Origin: Cantharellus purpuraceus
Taxonomy: Eukaryota; Basidiomycota; Agaricomycetes; Cantharellales; Hydnaceae
Direction of reading: 5' to 3'
NCBI GenBank assembly: GCA_025174535.1
Contig: JALBUN010000011.1
Location: 124,001-188,000 of the forward strand
Length of the DNA stretch: 64,000 nt
Shown piece after piece: positions 43,901-59,477 of the stretch (within the stretch, counting starts at the first letter, position 1; every line of letters begins with the position of its first letter). Under the pieces are notes generated by a model. The model saw only the letters and a list, made by a program, of their open reading frames with translations. It was not told the DNA's origin and made no database searches. Made by a program: the position numbers and the translations under genes.

Positions 43901-44600
43901 TGGAGGGTTTATTTCAAAACTTCCCCAAGCGGCGAGGATAAGCATACATACTGATGCCTGATTTCTTGGATTCCCAGAGGATCTGTCCCTGATCAGGATC
44001 GAGTTTGAATACTCGGGTTTGCACTTTCTTCGCCGACACTTTGAGCATGGGCGTTCCATGAAGCAGCAACACCGGCACTTTGACCTCATCAGACGAAGGA
44101 TCTGAAGGAGCCGATAGTTGCGGTTCTACACTGTCCTGATCTAGGCTGGGAGGCTCATGGAGCTCGTGTAAGATGTGAGGCTCATGGTCGAATGAATGTC
44201 TGGAGACTGCTTCGTCCATCTGGGACGAGGGTGGACTGAGAGTATACGAAAAGAGAGGCCGAGTGGAGAGATGTTCAGAGTTGGCACGTCGATGGCCGAC
44301 AGCTTGCAGTGTGTGAACGGGTGCAGACTTGAGGCGGGGGGTGGTGGTGCTCCTAGACCGTGCAAGACCGAGACCCCTAGGCACGGAAGAGAGGGACTTT
44401 TTAATTGAAGCGCCGAAGCTGCCTTCACTGGCCTTGCGGCGATGTGAAGCTCGTGGTAAAGGGCCGAATACGTCGTCCTGCACTGCGAGGACGGGCTGAG
44501 CTATATTGCCGGTGAGCAAATTTGCCGCCTTGCGCAAGATGAGCCGGGGAAGTAGCCGCGGGCTCTCGGCGGTTGCCTTTGAGGGCTGGGTGGAAGACAT
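40947..44600 (-). CDS. PLC1: Phosphoinositide-specific phospholipase C
   Basis: A multi-exon gene starting at ATG 44600. Domains in order: a Ser/Arg-rich N-terminus, a PH-like region ([15 protein letters not shown] to [13 protein letters not shown]), EF-hand-like helices ([19 protein letters not shown] onward), the catalytic X half ([43 protein letters not shown]), the Y half ([41 protein letters not shown]) and a C2 domain ([26 protein letters not shown]). The two catalytic histidines (SSHN and IFHG) and the glutamate of AEIHCS are present. The last exon (41062-40947) reads [21 protein letters not shown]. The enzyme cleaves PIP2 to IP3 and diacylglycerol at the plasma membrane. The N-terminal half of the X region carries a Ser-rich insert ([10 protein letters not shown]...). 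Confidence 0.93.
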
Positions 44601-47359
44601 GAGAAGAGAAAGGAGGAGGGAAATGACTCCTACAATGCCAGGAGGTGCTCATCCTTTACTCTCACTTTTAAGTACACCACTGAGCGCCGTCACGTGTATG
44701 ACCTCGGGCGGCGGTTGGGACACGCTGCGGGGCTGAGTGAAAAGCTGGTATAATATCTCATTGCCAGGGTGATTCTACATAGTTACATGTGGAGCTCTCA
44801 CTCCGTTTCCTCTTTCTGAAAGATCCGCAGGCTGTGATTCTGTCAGCGCCATGTCAGCCACAGTCCAGGTGTCAGGTTCGTCCTTATCATCCCCAGACTT
44901 GGCTGCTTCTAACGCCAGGGCAAATTCAATCTTGGAAATAGAATCTCAAACCTCGTGTGGTCCCTTGCAGTCCCTTGTATCAAGGTGTCAGGGTCGCTGT
45001 CGGCGAGATTTGCCGAGACTGTGCAGGCGAAACCGAAATCCAAAATCCATTCATCGAGTCAGCTCAGAGTCACCACGGGCCAGCTAGTCTGCAAAAGTAC
45101 GCGTGCGGCTCCGAGCTTCAAGCTTGGATGTTCCTCTGCTTCCGGATGTCCCTGCACGAGACTTGCGGCCACAGTGACTGGGGAGTCCAATTGACACTTC
45201 AAGCTCTATGTCACCGGAGTGGAGGTGGAAGCGACGGACTGATGGTCAAGAAGCGGAAATTGCGGCGCAGATACCTGTATTGTGAATCGGCAGTAACCCA
45301 TTCCGTTCCTTCAAGTGTCCCCCAAAACAAGATGAGCGCTGGCTGTCAACCGGTGGCAGGAATAACATGGAGAAATTATCCTGTAACGTCAAGGTTGACC
45401 GCGCAGTCACAACCCCACTCGACATATCGTAACATCCCCTTCATGGATCACCGGTCAATCCTAATCGAGGACTGGCATCGTGGCTTGATGTGATTCAGGC
45501 ACGCAAGCTTCTAACCGCGAAGGAAGCCGATGACTCAACCACAAAGAACCTACTGACTGTTAATCCAGTGTATCGGGGATTGGTAGTCGTATGTCCTGTC
45601 TTGACCACCTCCGGTGGCCTTGCACACAATGGAAAGAAGTGCTTGGCCGAATGCTTTAAGACGACCCCAAATTACGACTCCACTGAGTTGTCAACGTGGA
45701 AGCAATGGAGGTGGCAACGTGTGAATGAAACGTGTTTTTGCATCGGAAGGTTCGTATTAGGCTGTACATGAAAAACGTACTGATACTGGTTGGGTGGCTC
45801 AACGCCGCCCTAGTCATTCTAAAGGACTAGCAATAAAGTGATTGGACTAGACAATAGTTGGTTGCTAGTCCTCCACCGGACATGATTGGAGGATAGGCAT
45901 CTTTATGATCACAACAGTTTGGAGCTGATTCGGAGGTAATTCGCGGAGTTACAACTTCCAACCCCCGGTGCTTGGGCACCGCTGTTATATTGTCACCTCG
46001 AGTTTACCTGTGCTCGCTTGATCACTAGGGGCGCTGTTTATCCCCATTGGAATATGGTAACAACACACACTGCTATAGCCTTTTATCTATAGGAGTTCGT
46101 GTCGTTTTCCACTATCGATGCCAATGCATCGCAAGCTTCCATACCTTTAATGCTACTTCGGAACCTCACATGAGCTCTTGGACCTGTTCTCTCCTGGCAC
46201 GCATCTATCTTGTGCCTCTTCACCTTGTTCCAAGTATTCCCAACCGGGACACATTGGCACTATCAATACTCCCTTTCATCTTTCACGACTTCGAATGGGG
46301 GCCGCAGCTTGGCTCGGCAAAAGTCTAACAAAAACATCCTGAGAAGAAATTTAATAGCGGCCCAAGTTGAGGGTATCCAACAATTCGAGGACGAGTGACA
46401 GTGGTGTCTCCGTGATCAAATAATATAGGCTCCTGTTGGAATGCTTCTTTTCGTATTAGGAATGTCTATTGCTCGTGCATGTGGCTTGGCTTTCTTGAAG
46501 CGCTTCGACATATAGCTCCATAAGCTCTCTGACTAACGTGGCCCTGACACGGCGTCCAATTTGGACTTCTGCTGCTAGACCATGACTTCGTCTAGTGGCT
46601 ATTCTCAGCGGGGTCGTCAGTTGACCCTCACGGTTACAGTTACTCCGGAAGTCCGAGCTGGACACGCTCATGCTGGAACTCTGCGACTGCATTGTGAGAT
46701 TACATTATCACCAGGTCCGTCACCCACGAGCCACCATTTCCATCGGAAGCAGAAGCTAGGAAGAATTGAATGCTAGTCAGGTTCCGGGGTGCTATTCTCT
46801 CTGCAGGTCCTGGCGACAGCATGCTTCGTGCTTTAATTCAACAGGAACGAGGAGACGAGGCAACCTCCAGCTTCAGCTCGTACTAGGTAGTTTTCTCTCA
46901 GCTAGGTCACGGGTCAAATATTGCTGTCCATTCTGCTGCAACACTTATTAGAGTCAAGGTATGGTCAGACGAGGGTGTTGCAATGTCCGTGCGTATTGTC
47001 CCTGAGTATATCATTAATTCTCCAAGACCTCATTAACAATCCTCTTCCGGGTATCATATGTGGTATGCAAGGATCGCTCTGACAACAAAATGTCAATCCC
47101 TGTGCCTTATATCTACTCACAGGGTCAAGGAACAATCCGCTGGAACGTCAACACTACCCCCGGAGGGGGCTATCGAGAGGCAGAGGTACCGGTCAATGTA
47201 ATGTCTCAATGACAGTAGTTGCAGTTCCAGGATGCCGGACAGGGAAGCAAACTCACACATGCAGGGTCTGTGATAACCACCAGGTACTACTGCTTCATGT
47301 TATACAAGGTCGCGCAAACAGCATTGGATGATACTCTTAGTTACAACTACAATAATGGC
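44601..47359. other. Long intergenic region, no supported gene
   Basis: About 2.7 kb between PLC1 (divergent) and the 3' end of ERT1. Frames at 44,851-45,493 and 45,490-45,771 are open but carry no domain, and the best ones start at non-ATG codons. Part of this must be the PLC1 promoter. I see no transposon sequence here. Confidence 0.4.
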
Positions 47360-49526
47360 TTAATGTCGAATGAAGTTGCCTACAATCATACTGGGGATTC
47401 CCCAGCTATCACGCCGTATAGTGAATGAGAAACAACAGTTGATCAATCCCTGTTCAGAGCTGGTCGACGTGACAAGTTGTTGCGCCCGTTTACTGCCATG
47501 CCCCGGTCGTAGCGCTATAGGAGAACTTTGAGCAGAAGCCGGGTTTGGGATCGATGTGATATTTGGCTTGTATCGAAGAACGCAGGACGTGAGCACGGCC
47601 TTTTGACCAGTATCAAATGCGACATGACCATATTTCTGAACCGAGGGAAGTGTTAGGATAAACGAACCATCTGTGACATCGTCGGTGGGTCCACAACACA
47701 CGTACCTCCCAATAATTTACCGCCGATTCTTCCGCCATCAACTCATAAATACACAATCGGCCCTGCAGACAACATCAACGTCGACAGCAGTTTGACAGGG
47801 AACCTTGTTGCTGACCTCACGAAGCATGTGGCCCTCCACGCCAACGAGCTCTGCAAACTCACGGTTGCCCTTGTATATCTCGCCTGTTCTTCTCCAAAGG
47901 CAAGCCGGTATTCCCATAGCCGAGAACACCCTGTCATAATCCAGCAATAAACGTTCAAATGCTTCCTCAATGAATACCAGATCCTGCTCGAGAGTCAGCC
48001 GATAAGTTTCAATAGATAACACGACACGTGCAATATCTGTCAGTGATTGTGCAATGGCCTAGACCATCATCAGAGATAGGTAGAATCCGGTCGGAGTGAA
48101 GTCCTTACCCTGAACTTTGGCCGTAAAACCGACAGCGGTCCCAATATCTGTTGCTTTGATTCTTGGGACATACTACCCCCACGCAGTTAGAATGGATCAG
48201 TAACAAAGGTGTAAAACGCATACTTGCGGTCCATCCATCTCGACAGCCGAGCATAGCCTTTTACATAATTGTAAGGTTTCAGAAGCCCTGCCTCGTATTT
48301 ACTATGAATGACTCTTGCAAGACGCTCGTCTCTTGATCCGGATTCCTGGTCGGCCGCCGTTAGCAGGAACTGCTCCGTCTTAGTTGCAGCGGGCAATAGA
48401 GGCGAGGCAGGTTCCTTTTCATGGTCTCGCGGAGACCGAGTACCCGACTGCTGGGCCACAGGCACTTGTTGATCATGGGTAGGTATCTGGGCCACCTGCA
48501 CCTGATTAGTATCAATCGGTGCACTTGGTTGTGGCTGCGGCTGCTGGGCAGCTTGGTTCGGAGATACGAGAGGCATCTCCGCCGGAGCAGGGGGGGGAAG
48601 GATATTAGGCGGGGCGCCGAAAAATGAGCGGTCATCCAGCGATTGCAGGAAGTCGCTATATAGACATCAATTAGCAACCAGTACCGCCAGCACACATACT
48701 TGGCCCATCTCACATTAAAACAGAGAATTCAGTTCCCGAGCTCTGTGAGGCATAGGAGAAGGAAGCTTGGGGCATGGTCGGCCAATTCGACACAGGCGTT
48801 TGGACGGGTAGGGGGTGCATATTGAAGGGCATGGCTTGTTCTGCGGATGCCGGTGAGAAAGCTAATGAGTAAAGGCTGGAATACTCGGACCTGGGGCAGG
48901 GAACGTGTCCTGAGGTGGCCCGGCACCAGTAATAGCTGGTGAATCGCGGGCCTCCTTGTGAGCACCCCCCGTGCTAGCTGATGGCGCTGGCTTCACTTCA
49001 TCGCGACACAAATGTCCGATCTCGCGTTTGATACTTCACCCAAGCTCAAAAATCAACTTGTGAAATCCAACACAGGAGCAGCGCGCGCCTCACCATCGTT
49101 GGCATGGCTTGGTGCTGAATTAAGCATTGGCTCAATAATAACTGTAAATACCGTGACTTACTCTTCCAGCATCACAGGTCATGTGCGATCGTCTGTGCGA
49201 GACGAACGAATCGTCGTGAGCGACACCATCACGCCGGAGAACCTAAAACACCACACGGACCGGCAGTAGACGCAGGCATGATCGACCTTCCTCCGCTTCG
49301 ACTTTTTCTTCCTTGCACCCTCATCATCATCCCCTCCGTCAACTTCGCCGTCCTTTTTCGTGCGTCGTTTGGCCCCTGTACCGGACCGACCAGAATTCTT
49401 TGCACTGTGAGCATCATCCTCATTGGAAGGATGGCCGCCAATATATGGCTGCCCCGGATGCGACGGGGAGCCATTAGCGTTCCTCGGTATTGCAGCTGGA
49501 GCAGCAGGCAGTATCCTGCGGTCCAT
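47360..49526 (-). CDS. ERT1: ERT1/AcuK-type transcription activator of gluconeogenesis
   Basis: The Zn2Cys6 cluster is spread over four exons: ACVYC-R (ending 49261), RSHMTCDAGR (49192-49162), a 14-nt microexon PCQRC (49107-49094) and IKREIGHLCRDE (from 49033). Downstream come a Gln/Pro-rich segment, GYARLSRWMD, a conserved stretch ILGPLSVLRPKFR-AIAQSLTDI, and the PAS domain (EEAFERLLLDYDRVF, GIPACLWRRTGEIYKGNREFAELVG, GRLCIYELMAEESAVNYWE, KYGHVAFDTGQKAVLTSCVL), ending CCFSFTIRRD...VGNFIRH. This order is diagnostic for ERT1/RDS2/AcuK, nuclear activators of gluconeogenic and non-fermentable carbon genes. The start at 49526 (MDRRILPAAP) is tentative and upstream coding exons are possible. A 48-nt insert before EQDLVFIEEAF may be a GC-AG intron. 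Confidence 0.93.
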
Positions 49527-49856
49527 TGGTGTCGCACAAAATGGGCTTGGCGGTGGATCAATCCACAGATGAGAGCATTTTCTCAGTGCATGTGGGGCCT
49601 TGTGTATATGTGTAAGTACGGAAACGTGACCCGTGACAATAAAGTTATCCCCGGAGCAAATCAAAGCCCGGATATTGACAATTCAAAAAGGCAAGACGTA
49701 CAAGTGTTGAGTAAATGAGCCAGGCTAAATGTTCTACAACACATGATAATTAATGGAAAAGCAAGCATTGAAGTGGCATGGACATTGCGGCGTGGTTTGT
49801 ACAGAGAAGGAAAATTTGAACGAGGGGCGCTACCAAGGATGTATAGCATCCATGCA

Positions 49857-52817
<2,961 letters not shown>

Positions 52818-53248
52818 CTCGACAGACAGGGGGAAAGTGAGGGGGGGAAATGGAGGGGGGTATATAAAGGAGGAGGGACGTGCAGGATATAATGAGATAT
52901 TATATTCATGCTCACCATTCAGCTGAGAGAGGCTGTCGGAGTTTCGGGCTCCGAGGATCCTCCGTGCGCGCTGCCTTCGCTCTGTGCCAATTTACAAGGA
53001 CTGCCGACTATGTTCCGTACGCACACCCAAAAGGATTGCAGTGGGAGCATCAAGCAACGCAATGGACATTACATTACTCCTACACGGGCAGTCTGGGCAC
53101 CAGAGATCATCATGTGAGATCTTTCTTTCGCATTTGGGAATACTGACCTTACCCTAATATGATAGATCCCACTCCTTCGCACGGTCTGGTTCCTCACCCG
53201 GGCTTTTAATACATACACCGTCGCAGTGACTTGTTCCTGACCTGCAAC

Positions 53249-54550
53249 ATGTCCTCTGTCAAGCCACTGGGTGTAGCAATGCTGGGTGCCGGCATTATTG
53301 TAACAGGAGGTAACTGTCCACCCCAATACCAGTCTCCCAGATCAGCTAACCGTCCCCGACCAAGCCCACCTCCCTTCACTCGCCCAACTCACGCAGTCGA
53401 CCCGCCTCGTTGCCATCTACTCGCACACCCTCAAGTCCGCAACTACCCTCGCCAATGTCGCCAAAACAACGCTGTCTCTCCCGTCCCCGCCGCCCGTATA
53501 TCATGATCAAGGCGGCAACGAGGGTGACTTGCACGCCCTTCTTGCACGCCCTGATGTTGATGCAGTCATCGTTGCCCTGCCTATAACGGTCCAGCCGGAG
53601 GTCATTCGCTCTGCCCTGTCTCAGGGGAAACACGTGCTCAGCGAGAAGCCCATGGCTCCCTCTGTTGCGGAGGGTCTGCAGCTCCTCGATGAATACGAAA
53701 GGCAGTGGAAAGGCAAGCTGATTTGGAGGGTAGCTGAGAACATCGAGGCAGAGCCAGTATATAGAAAAGTGGGAGAATTGGTGAAACAAGGCAGCATTGG
53801 CAAGGTGGTTTGGTGGAAGTTGGGTGCAGTAGGCAGATTGGACAAGGACAGCAAGTGGTACAAGACACCGTGGAGAACAGTGCCCGAGGTGCGATTGCTC
53901 TCCTTCCTCGTACACTGTTTCTGACGTTTCAACAGTACCAAGGTGGCTTTATGGTTAGTGAGATCGAATCTTCGCATGCATGCAGCGCTCATAAGAAAAT
54001 GCCATTAGCTTGATGGTGGCGTTGTAAGCACGTTGATAACCTAGTCATGAATGGTTCATGTATCATTGGTATCCAGCATTCCGCTGCGGCGCTGCGTACC
54101 GCACTTCCTTCGCACCCCATCTCCCTCTCAGCACATGTCTCCCTTGCTCTAACACACCTGGCTCCGACAGACACATTCACAGCAGTCTCATCCTCCTCAG
54201 ACGGCTCGCATGGACTCTTCGAGCTTTCCATGGGCGCCCCAATCGGCTCCTGCCGCGAGGATATGTTGAAGATCATCGGTAAGGACGGATGGATCGACGT
54301 CTACACAGCGGACTATCGTGCCGTCTTGCATACCACGACAAAGGAAGGGGAGAATGAACAGGTTTTTGAATTCAAGAGAGAGGGCTTTGCGAAAGAGCTT
54401 GAGTACTTTGTGGATGCTGTGAATGGCGGCAAGGGTGAGGGTATTGGCGATCCCAGAGAAGCGCTGAGAGACGTGGCGTTCATTGAGGCTGGGTTGAAGA
54501 GCAAGGGTGAAAAGGTCGACCTTGAGAGGTTGGTTAGGGAGGGCAAGTGA
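53249..54550 (+). CDS. Gfo/Idh/MocA-family NAD(P)-dependent oxidoreductase
   Basis: The ATG at 53249 gives MSSVKPLGVAMLGAGI, a Rossmann start (G-x-G-x-x type). After an intron come LVAIYSHT, DVDAVIVALPI and GKHVLSEKPMAPSV with the catalytic-site EKP motif, WRVAENIEAEPVY, then a tiny exon LDGGV (about 54,010) spliced to HSAAALRT. A beta-sheet substrate domain with FELSMGAPIG and GKDGWIDVY follows, ending DLERLVREGK. Length (about 370 residues) and order fit the family, close in style to yeast YMR315W-like proteins. Substrates are usually sugars or polyols; this one cannot be assigned. It is divergent from the GH1 gene (431 bp between starts), so a shared promoter region is possible. Confidence 0.9.
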
Positions 54551-54625
54551 TCTCTGTACAACTACGTAATGCCTAGTGGATGAGGTAAGCGCATCCGAAC
54601 ACCCGCGACACCTTCCCAATTTACC

Positions 54626-56524
54626 ATGGCACGCGCTACGGGTTCCAAACAACAGTCAGGCTCTGCTAAAAATATTGCAAAGACTAAGCCACGGAATCCA
54701 GCATTAAAGGTGAAGGAGAAAAAGACACAGGCAGATAAAGATGCCGATGATGGTGACACTGACGCGTTCAGCGGGGATGAGGGGGATGGATATGAAGCAT
54801 CTGAGACTGAAAGCGCAGAGGAGCTGGACAGCGACGCGTTGGATGAGGAAGACGACGCTGGAAAGAAGCGAAAGATGCCACAACGAAGTCCGAAGAAAAG
54901 GGGCGTGAAGAAACAGAGACGAAAGGTGGCGGATGAGGATGAAGAGGAGGAGTTGCCTGAAGGGTTGACTGTCGTGGGTGAGGTTGTTCATGCCCCCACT
55001 AAGGGACGAGGTGCCGTGTCTCTTACCCATGCTATGAGAGGTTTGTTGATAGTCTGCCTCATACCAGTCCCCCCTGGGCAGATCTCGCAGAATACTCTTG
55101 ATTTCTTGAAACAGCTAACCAAGCCAGAGTGTAATGACCGTGAATGGTGAGCCTCGAAAGGTCTTCTCTGGTCGAGCGGTCTTGCAACTGTTATGTTCTA
55201 GGTTTAGATTGCATGGTAAGTAATCTACCAAGTGATTCAGTTGTCCTGTGCCCTAAAAGTAACCACACCTCTCCCCTCTCCTCAAATGCAGAGCCCGTAT
55301 TCAGACAAGCGGAGAAGGCACGTAGCCCTCATTTTTCTTTGTTATCACATTTTTGACACCGCATTTGCCATAGGAATGGAAGGACTGGGTAGAAGCCTTC
55401 ACGCCTATGTTGTGTGAGGTCGACGACCAAATTCCTGAGTTGCCTGTTAAGGATGTCGTATATCGCATTTATCGCGATGTAAATATAATGCTGCTTCATC
55501 CGATCCCGGGACGTCATTAAAAGGTGATTCTTCACAGGTACGGTTCAGCAACGACAAGACGCCATACAAGCATGACTTTAGTGCGTCGTTTTCTCGCAGC
55601 GGTCGTAAAGGCATATTTGCCCATTGTGAGCGTCTATCTGTGTCATCTATTATTCAGAATACCCATCGTTATTGCCCGCTTTTGCGAATAGATCATATGT
55701 ACGTAATTTCTCCGCTTTGCGTTATAGACTATTCACCTGGCCGTTTGCCCCGGACTCGCAGTGCGGGTGGGTAACACTCTGCTTTTCCGCCGATGAAATT
55801 TCAAAGTCGTTCTGCAGTTTCGCCGGGAGGACGGAGTCTCGTCGCCGCAGGAGCATGGCAGCCCCACAAGGACGAATTGGCGATGCTGCGGTACGACACG
55901 GCCTCGTTTGACCATAAACCTCGGAGAACATTGACACTTTTGTACCCTCTGATACCTAATACTAGACGACACATCCTACGCAATTCATCTCGTCTTCGAA
56001 ATGTCATTTCTGACTCTGAATTCGTAAAGTTTTTCGGTACGCCATCGCCACACTCAAAGGGGGAGCGACAGAGCATCTTTGGACACGATGATGAGCTGAA
56101 GGTGGCACCCAAGGGCATTGACAAGACTCACAAGTCGGTGTCGCTATCTTTTGTTGATGTATGCTTGTTTCTTTAACCATTGTTCTTGGCATCTACTTTT
56201 TCAGGGACATTGACCTTCTGAAGCTCCGCTCGATAGTGGTAGTACATCGGTATGTGCATGCTCAAGCATTCGAAATGTCTGGATACACCCCTATTAATTT
56301 GTCTATTGGTCCTGTAGATTTCTCGATTCGGAGGTTATTGCTACCAATTTCAAGGAGAAGGTGGGCCAAGTAGTCAAAGTGATGAAGCCTTTAGTTCATT
56401 GGCAAGTTGACTCGGCCATTTCCCCTATGTATTTGCATTAATAGTCTATGACAGTTTAAACGACATGATGACTCTGCCGCCAGACGAAGACGATGAGCCG
56501 GAGAATGCCGAGGAAGACACCTAA
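54626..56524 (+). CDS. DUF2461-family protein with acidic/basic N-terminal extension
   Basis: The first exon (MARATGSKQQSGSAKN...) encodes about 130 residues rich in Lys, Asp and Glu, with nuclear-signal-like patches (KKRKMPQRSPKKRGVKK). The conserved domain is then assembled from short exons: TLDFLKQLTKPECNDREWF, EWKDWVEAFTPML, VVYRIYRDVRFSNDKTPYK, SFSRSGRKG, SPGGRSLVAAGAWQP, VISDSEFVKFFG, KTHKDIDLLKLRSIVV. RDVRFSNDKTPYK and the pattern around it identify DUF2461 (TIGR02453), a family of unknown biochemical function found in bacteria and fungi. The C-terminus is acidic (LPPDEDDEPENAEEDT). Exact junctions in the middle (55,620-55,820) are uncertain. Confidence 0.85.
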
Positions 56525-56844
56525 GCTCTTCTCAGATCCCAATTAGTCTGACCCATTCAGCCTGACCCTACTGTTATTTATCCTGACAATCATGATCCTT
56601 GCCTTGGTATGCGGAGACAGGCAATGCAGCGACCCTAATTCCCCGAGGATTGATCCAGACATTTATCCGCAACAACGCAACAGAGATTAAAGCCTTGTCT
56701 TCGACATTTAAAAGACTAAGTTTAGATGACATCTCATCCTCGTGTTTTCTACGTGAATGTGACAACGCTTCAAAAGTCGCGCACTAGTCTCGGAGAAATC
56801 GCTGCTGGCTGTGGGGCCAAGTGCCTCTCATTTAACGCAAAACA

Positions 56845-57300
56845 TCACGAGTTATCGCTACTCGATGTCGAATTCTGTTCTTTGTACTGATGTGCCCACT
56901 TACGACACCAGCCAGACAGGTAATATATGTCAGACACGGAAACGAGCTGCCAATACACGTCCACGAACCTGCATTGAAGGTATGGGCCTGTCGGGTTGAA
57001 TATACCTCCACTGCACAGATCGATGAGGCTAGCGCAACATTGTATCATCCGAGTCCTACACACCTCCTTTTTGGCACTCAATTGGAAGACGCTATAGGTC
57101 ACAAAAGCAATTCCGAGTCCAGTAATAATTGTGTTAGAGACCCAGTTCTTGGGCCGTGTCCACCATCCACCTAAGGACACACGTTTGAGTTGAGTAACAT
57201 GTATACAACATGAGACGTATACCTGATGGCGACCATACTTCTCGGGGGTAAGGATAACGACCACCACCTCCCTAACAATGCAAATCAGCAAGGTGATCAA
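56845..57300 (-). CDS. Possible small membrane protein, unrecognised
   Basis: On the minus strand, EKYGRHQ can be spliced over a 50-60-nt intron to GGWWTRPKNWVSNTIITGLGIAFVTYSVFQLSAKKE. This is a Trp-rich lead followed by one likely transmembrane helix and a charged end, then a GT donor. The pattern resembles small fungal mitochondrial membrane proteins, but I cannot name the family. Start codon, junction phase and C-terminus are unresolved. It would be divergent from PEX3. Confidence 0.35.
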   Translation of the reverse strand: MITLLICIVREVVVVILTPEKYGRHQVYVSCCIHVTQLKRVSLGGWWTRPKNWVSNTIITGLGIAFVTYSVFQLSAKKEVCRTRMIQCCASLIDLCSGGIFNPTGPYLQCRFVDVYWQLVSVSDIYYLSGWCRKWAHQYKEQNSTSSSDNS

Positions 57301-57454
57301 GCCTCAGAGCACCAGAATCACCATGGCGTGAAGCAGAATGTTGACGCCCGACGCCCACACGGCACCACAGGTTGCCTCACGCAGCACGAAATTCACGTGT
57401 TGTGATTATAAGGACCATTTCGCGCCGGGTGTGTCTCAGACCTGCCTGCACGTC

Positions 57455-59477
57455 ATGTTCGATAGCGTCCGAGGCTACCTGTATCAACGACGGAAAGGGT
57501 TGGCGACGGCTGCGGGCATTGTGGGGGGAATATATCTCGCTGGACGATATATTCTGGAGCGGCTGGAGGAAGTTCGGGAACAGGTTGTTCAGGAGACGAC
57601 TGCTCGCGAAAAGTAAGTCGGGCGTGCGATTGTGGCGGATTGTTTGTTCTCTTCTTGTGCTGATATTTCGTTCGCAATAGTTTGAGACGGCGGTTCCAGC
57701 AGAACCAACAAGACTGTACGTACACCGTTCTCGCACTCGTGCCGGCCCTTGGAGACCGGATTTTGGAGGAGATGAACGTGGAGAGCGTGACCTTCACACT
57801 GCAAATGCAGTCCAAGGCAGCAAAGTCTAGGTTGGAAGGGTCGACGACTTCTGGCATGAACACCTCTTCTATAAGTCTGAACACTGAGCCACCCAGCATC
57901 ACTTCAAGTGTCGAGCCCTACGTACCCCACAAGGAAGATCATGGCAGAGATGCTCAGCCACCATCCTCTCACGCAGAAGAGGGCGCACAGAACTGGGTTG
58001 AGCAGTTCACTGGACAGAGTTCTTCAGCAAGGGATGTGGAACATGCTGATCGTGACATTCCTGGCGACCGAGGCTCCCCCGCCTCTTCTTCAGGTGCTCA
58101 TCTATCAGATTCAGTCACCAGTGCTAGTGCTAGCTTAGTGAGCGGGAGTGATGGAGCCGTACGTATTCCCATGGATGATTCTGCGATTATCTAAAAATCA
58201 CGCAGATGCTGGAGTCTCTACACAGTGCCCAGTCAGAGTCCAGTGAATCTCAACATGGGGCCAGTGTAGAGAGACCCACAATGTCCACAAAGACCAAAGC
58301 TGAGCTATGGCGAGAAGTCAAAATTCTCAGTACGTCCTGCACATCCTTTAAATATTTGATGTCAATAATACTCTCGTTGTTTATAGCCTTTACACGGACA
58401 CTCACCATCCTATACTCTACCACCCTCTTGTCTCTTCTAACACACATTCAGCTTAATTTGCTTGGGCGGTACAAATATGTCCAATCTGTCCTTGATCTCG
58501 AACGAGAAGACAAGCTGCGAGAGCGACAATCATTTGAAGCCAGTGTGTCAGGTCTCTTCTGGGGAGATGGAGGCCTGGCCGGCGTTCTGGAAAGCATGGA
58601 GAACGACGATTCAAGAGACACACTGGGATTATTAGGTACCTCCCGCGCGAGTGGTACTGAGCGAAAATATCTCACCCTGAGCTGGTGGTTGGTACATGTT
58701 GGGTGGAGGGAAATCGGCGATCGTGCGCGGGCGGCCGTTGAAAGCGTCTTTGACGAGTTTGTTTTTCTACTATATATAAAAATCGGTCAGCTCATGTAGT
58801 TTACAGGGTATCTCTGAAAGCGAAAGTTGGAATGGAAGACCTCGAACGACTACTGAGAGATGTACGTCAACGCATCGAATTTGTCGATCCTCCATCTGCT
58901 CCCCGCGGAGAAGAGAACGGAGGTTCGTCGACACCTTCCTCGTCAAGTCGACGAATAAGGTTCGTTTCTCTTTCGTCCTTTCCCGTTGGTCACTCATGGG
59001 CTTGTCTTAGTTTCCTCCCATCTCTGATCCCTCCGACACCAGACACTCTTAAAGACGTGCTCGTTCAAGGGGGACTTCCACATGAGCTAACAAGCATCAA
59101 TGACCCGGTTTTTCTCAATCTTGTTGACGAAACACGCGTTTTCATCTCGTCCGCCGATTTTGGACGGACTCTCGAAACATGTCTCGACCACGCGACAAAT
59201 ACGCTATTGGACGGGCTCCGTCGGACGCTGTTCAGCGATAGTATATCAAGTGTCGATGCAGCAGGCGGTGAGAAAGTCAAGTTGGCCGGGTTGTTACCAG
59301 GTGTGGCGAGGTGGTGTCATTCAGCAGTCCATGGAACTCCCAACGAACTTGTTGAGGTCCGTCATTTGGCTCACCCAGCAACATTCACTAACAATTCTAT
59401 AGGGCCTTTCAGATGTCCGGGAACTTGCAGGTTTTTCAGCTATCATATATGCATCGTATACAGACACGTTTCGATAA
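57455..59477 (+). CDS. PEX3: Peroxin-3, peroxisomal membrane biogenesis factor
   Basis: Starts MFDSVRGYLYQRRKGLATAAGIVGGIYLAGRYILERL: a basic stretch and one membrane helix, the peroxisomal targeting and anchor region of PEX3. Then LRRRFQQNQQDCTYTVLALVP, TKAELWREVKIL, TRTLTILYSTTLLSLLTHIQLNLLGR (the strongly conserved core), LTLSWWLVHVGWREIGDRA, and the C-terminal helices SADFGRTLETCLDHATNTLLD and GLSDVRELAGFSAIIYASYTDTF. Between the N-terminal part and the core lies a Ser-rich, probably disordered insert of more than 100 residues (about 57,830-58,190). PEX3 docks PEX19 to insert peroxisomal membrane proteins and also takes part in pexophagy and inheritance. Several short introns. Confidence 0.94.

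Noticed and set aside
44851..45771. Open frames that could be a gene divergent from PLC1
   Set aside because: No domain, mostly non-ATG starts, no convincing splice joins; treated as promoter/intergenic.
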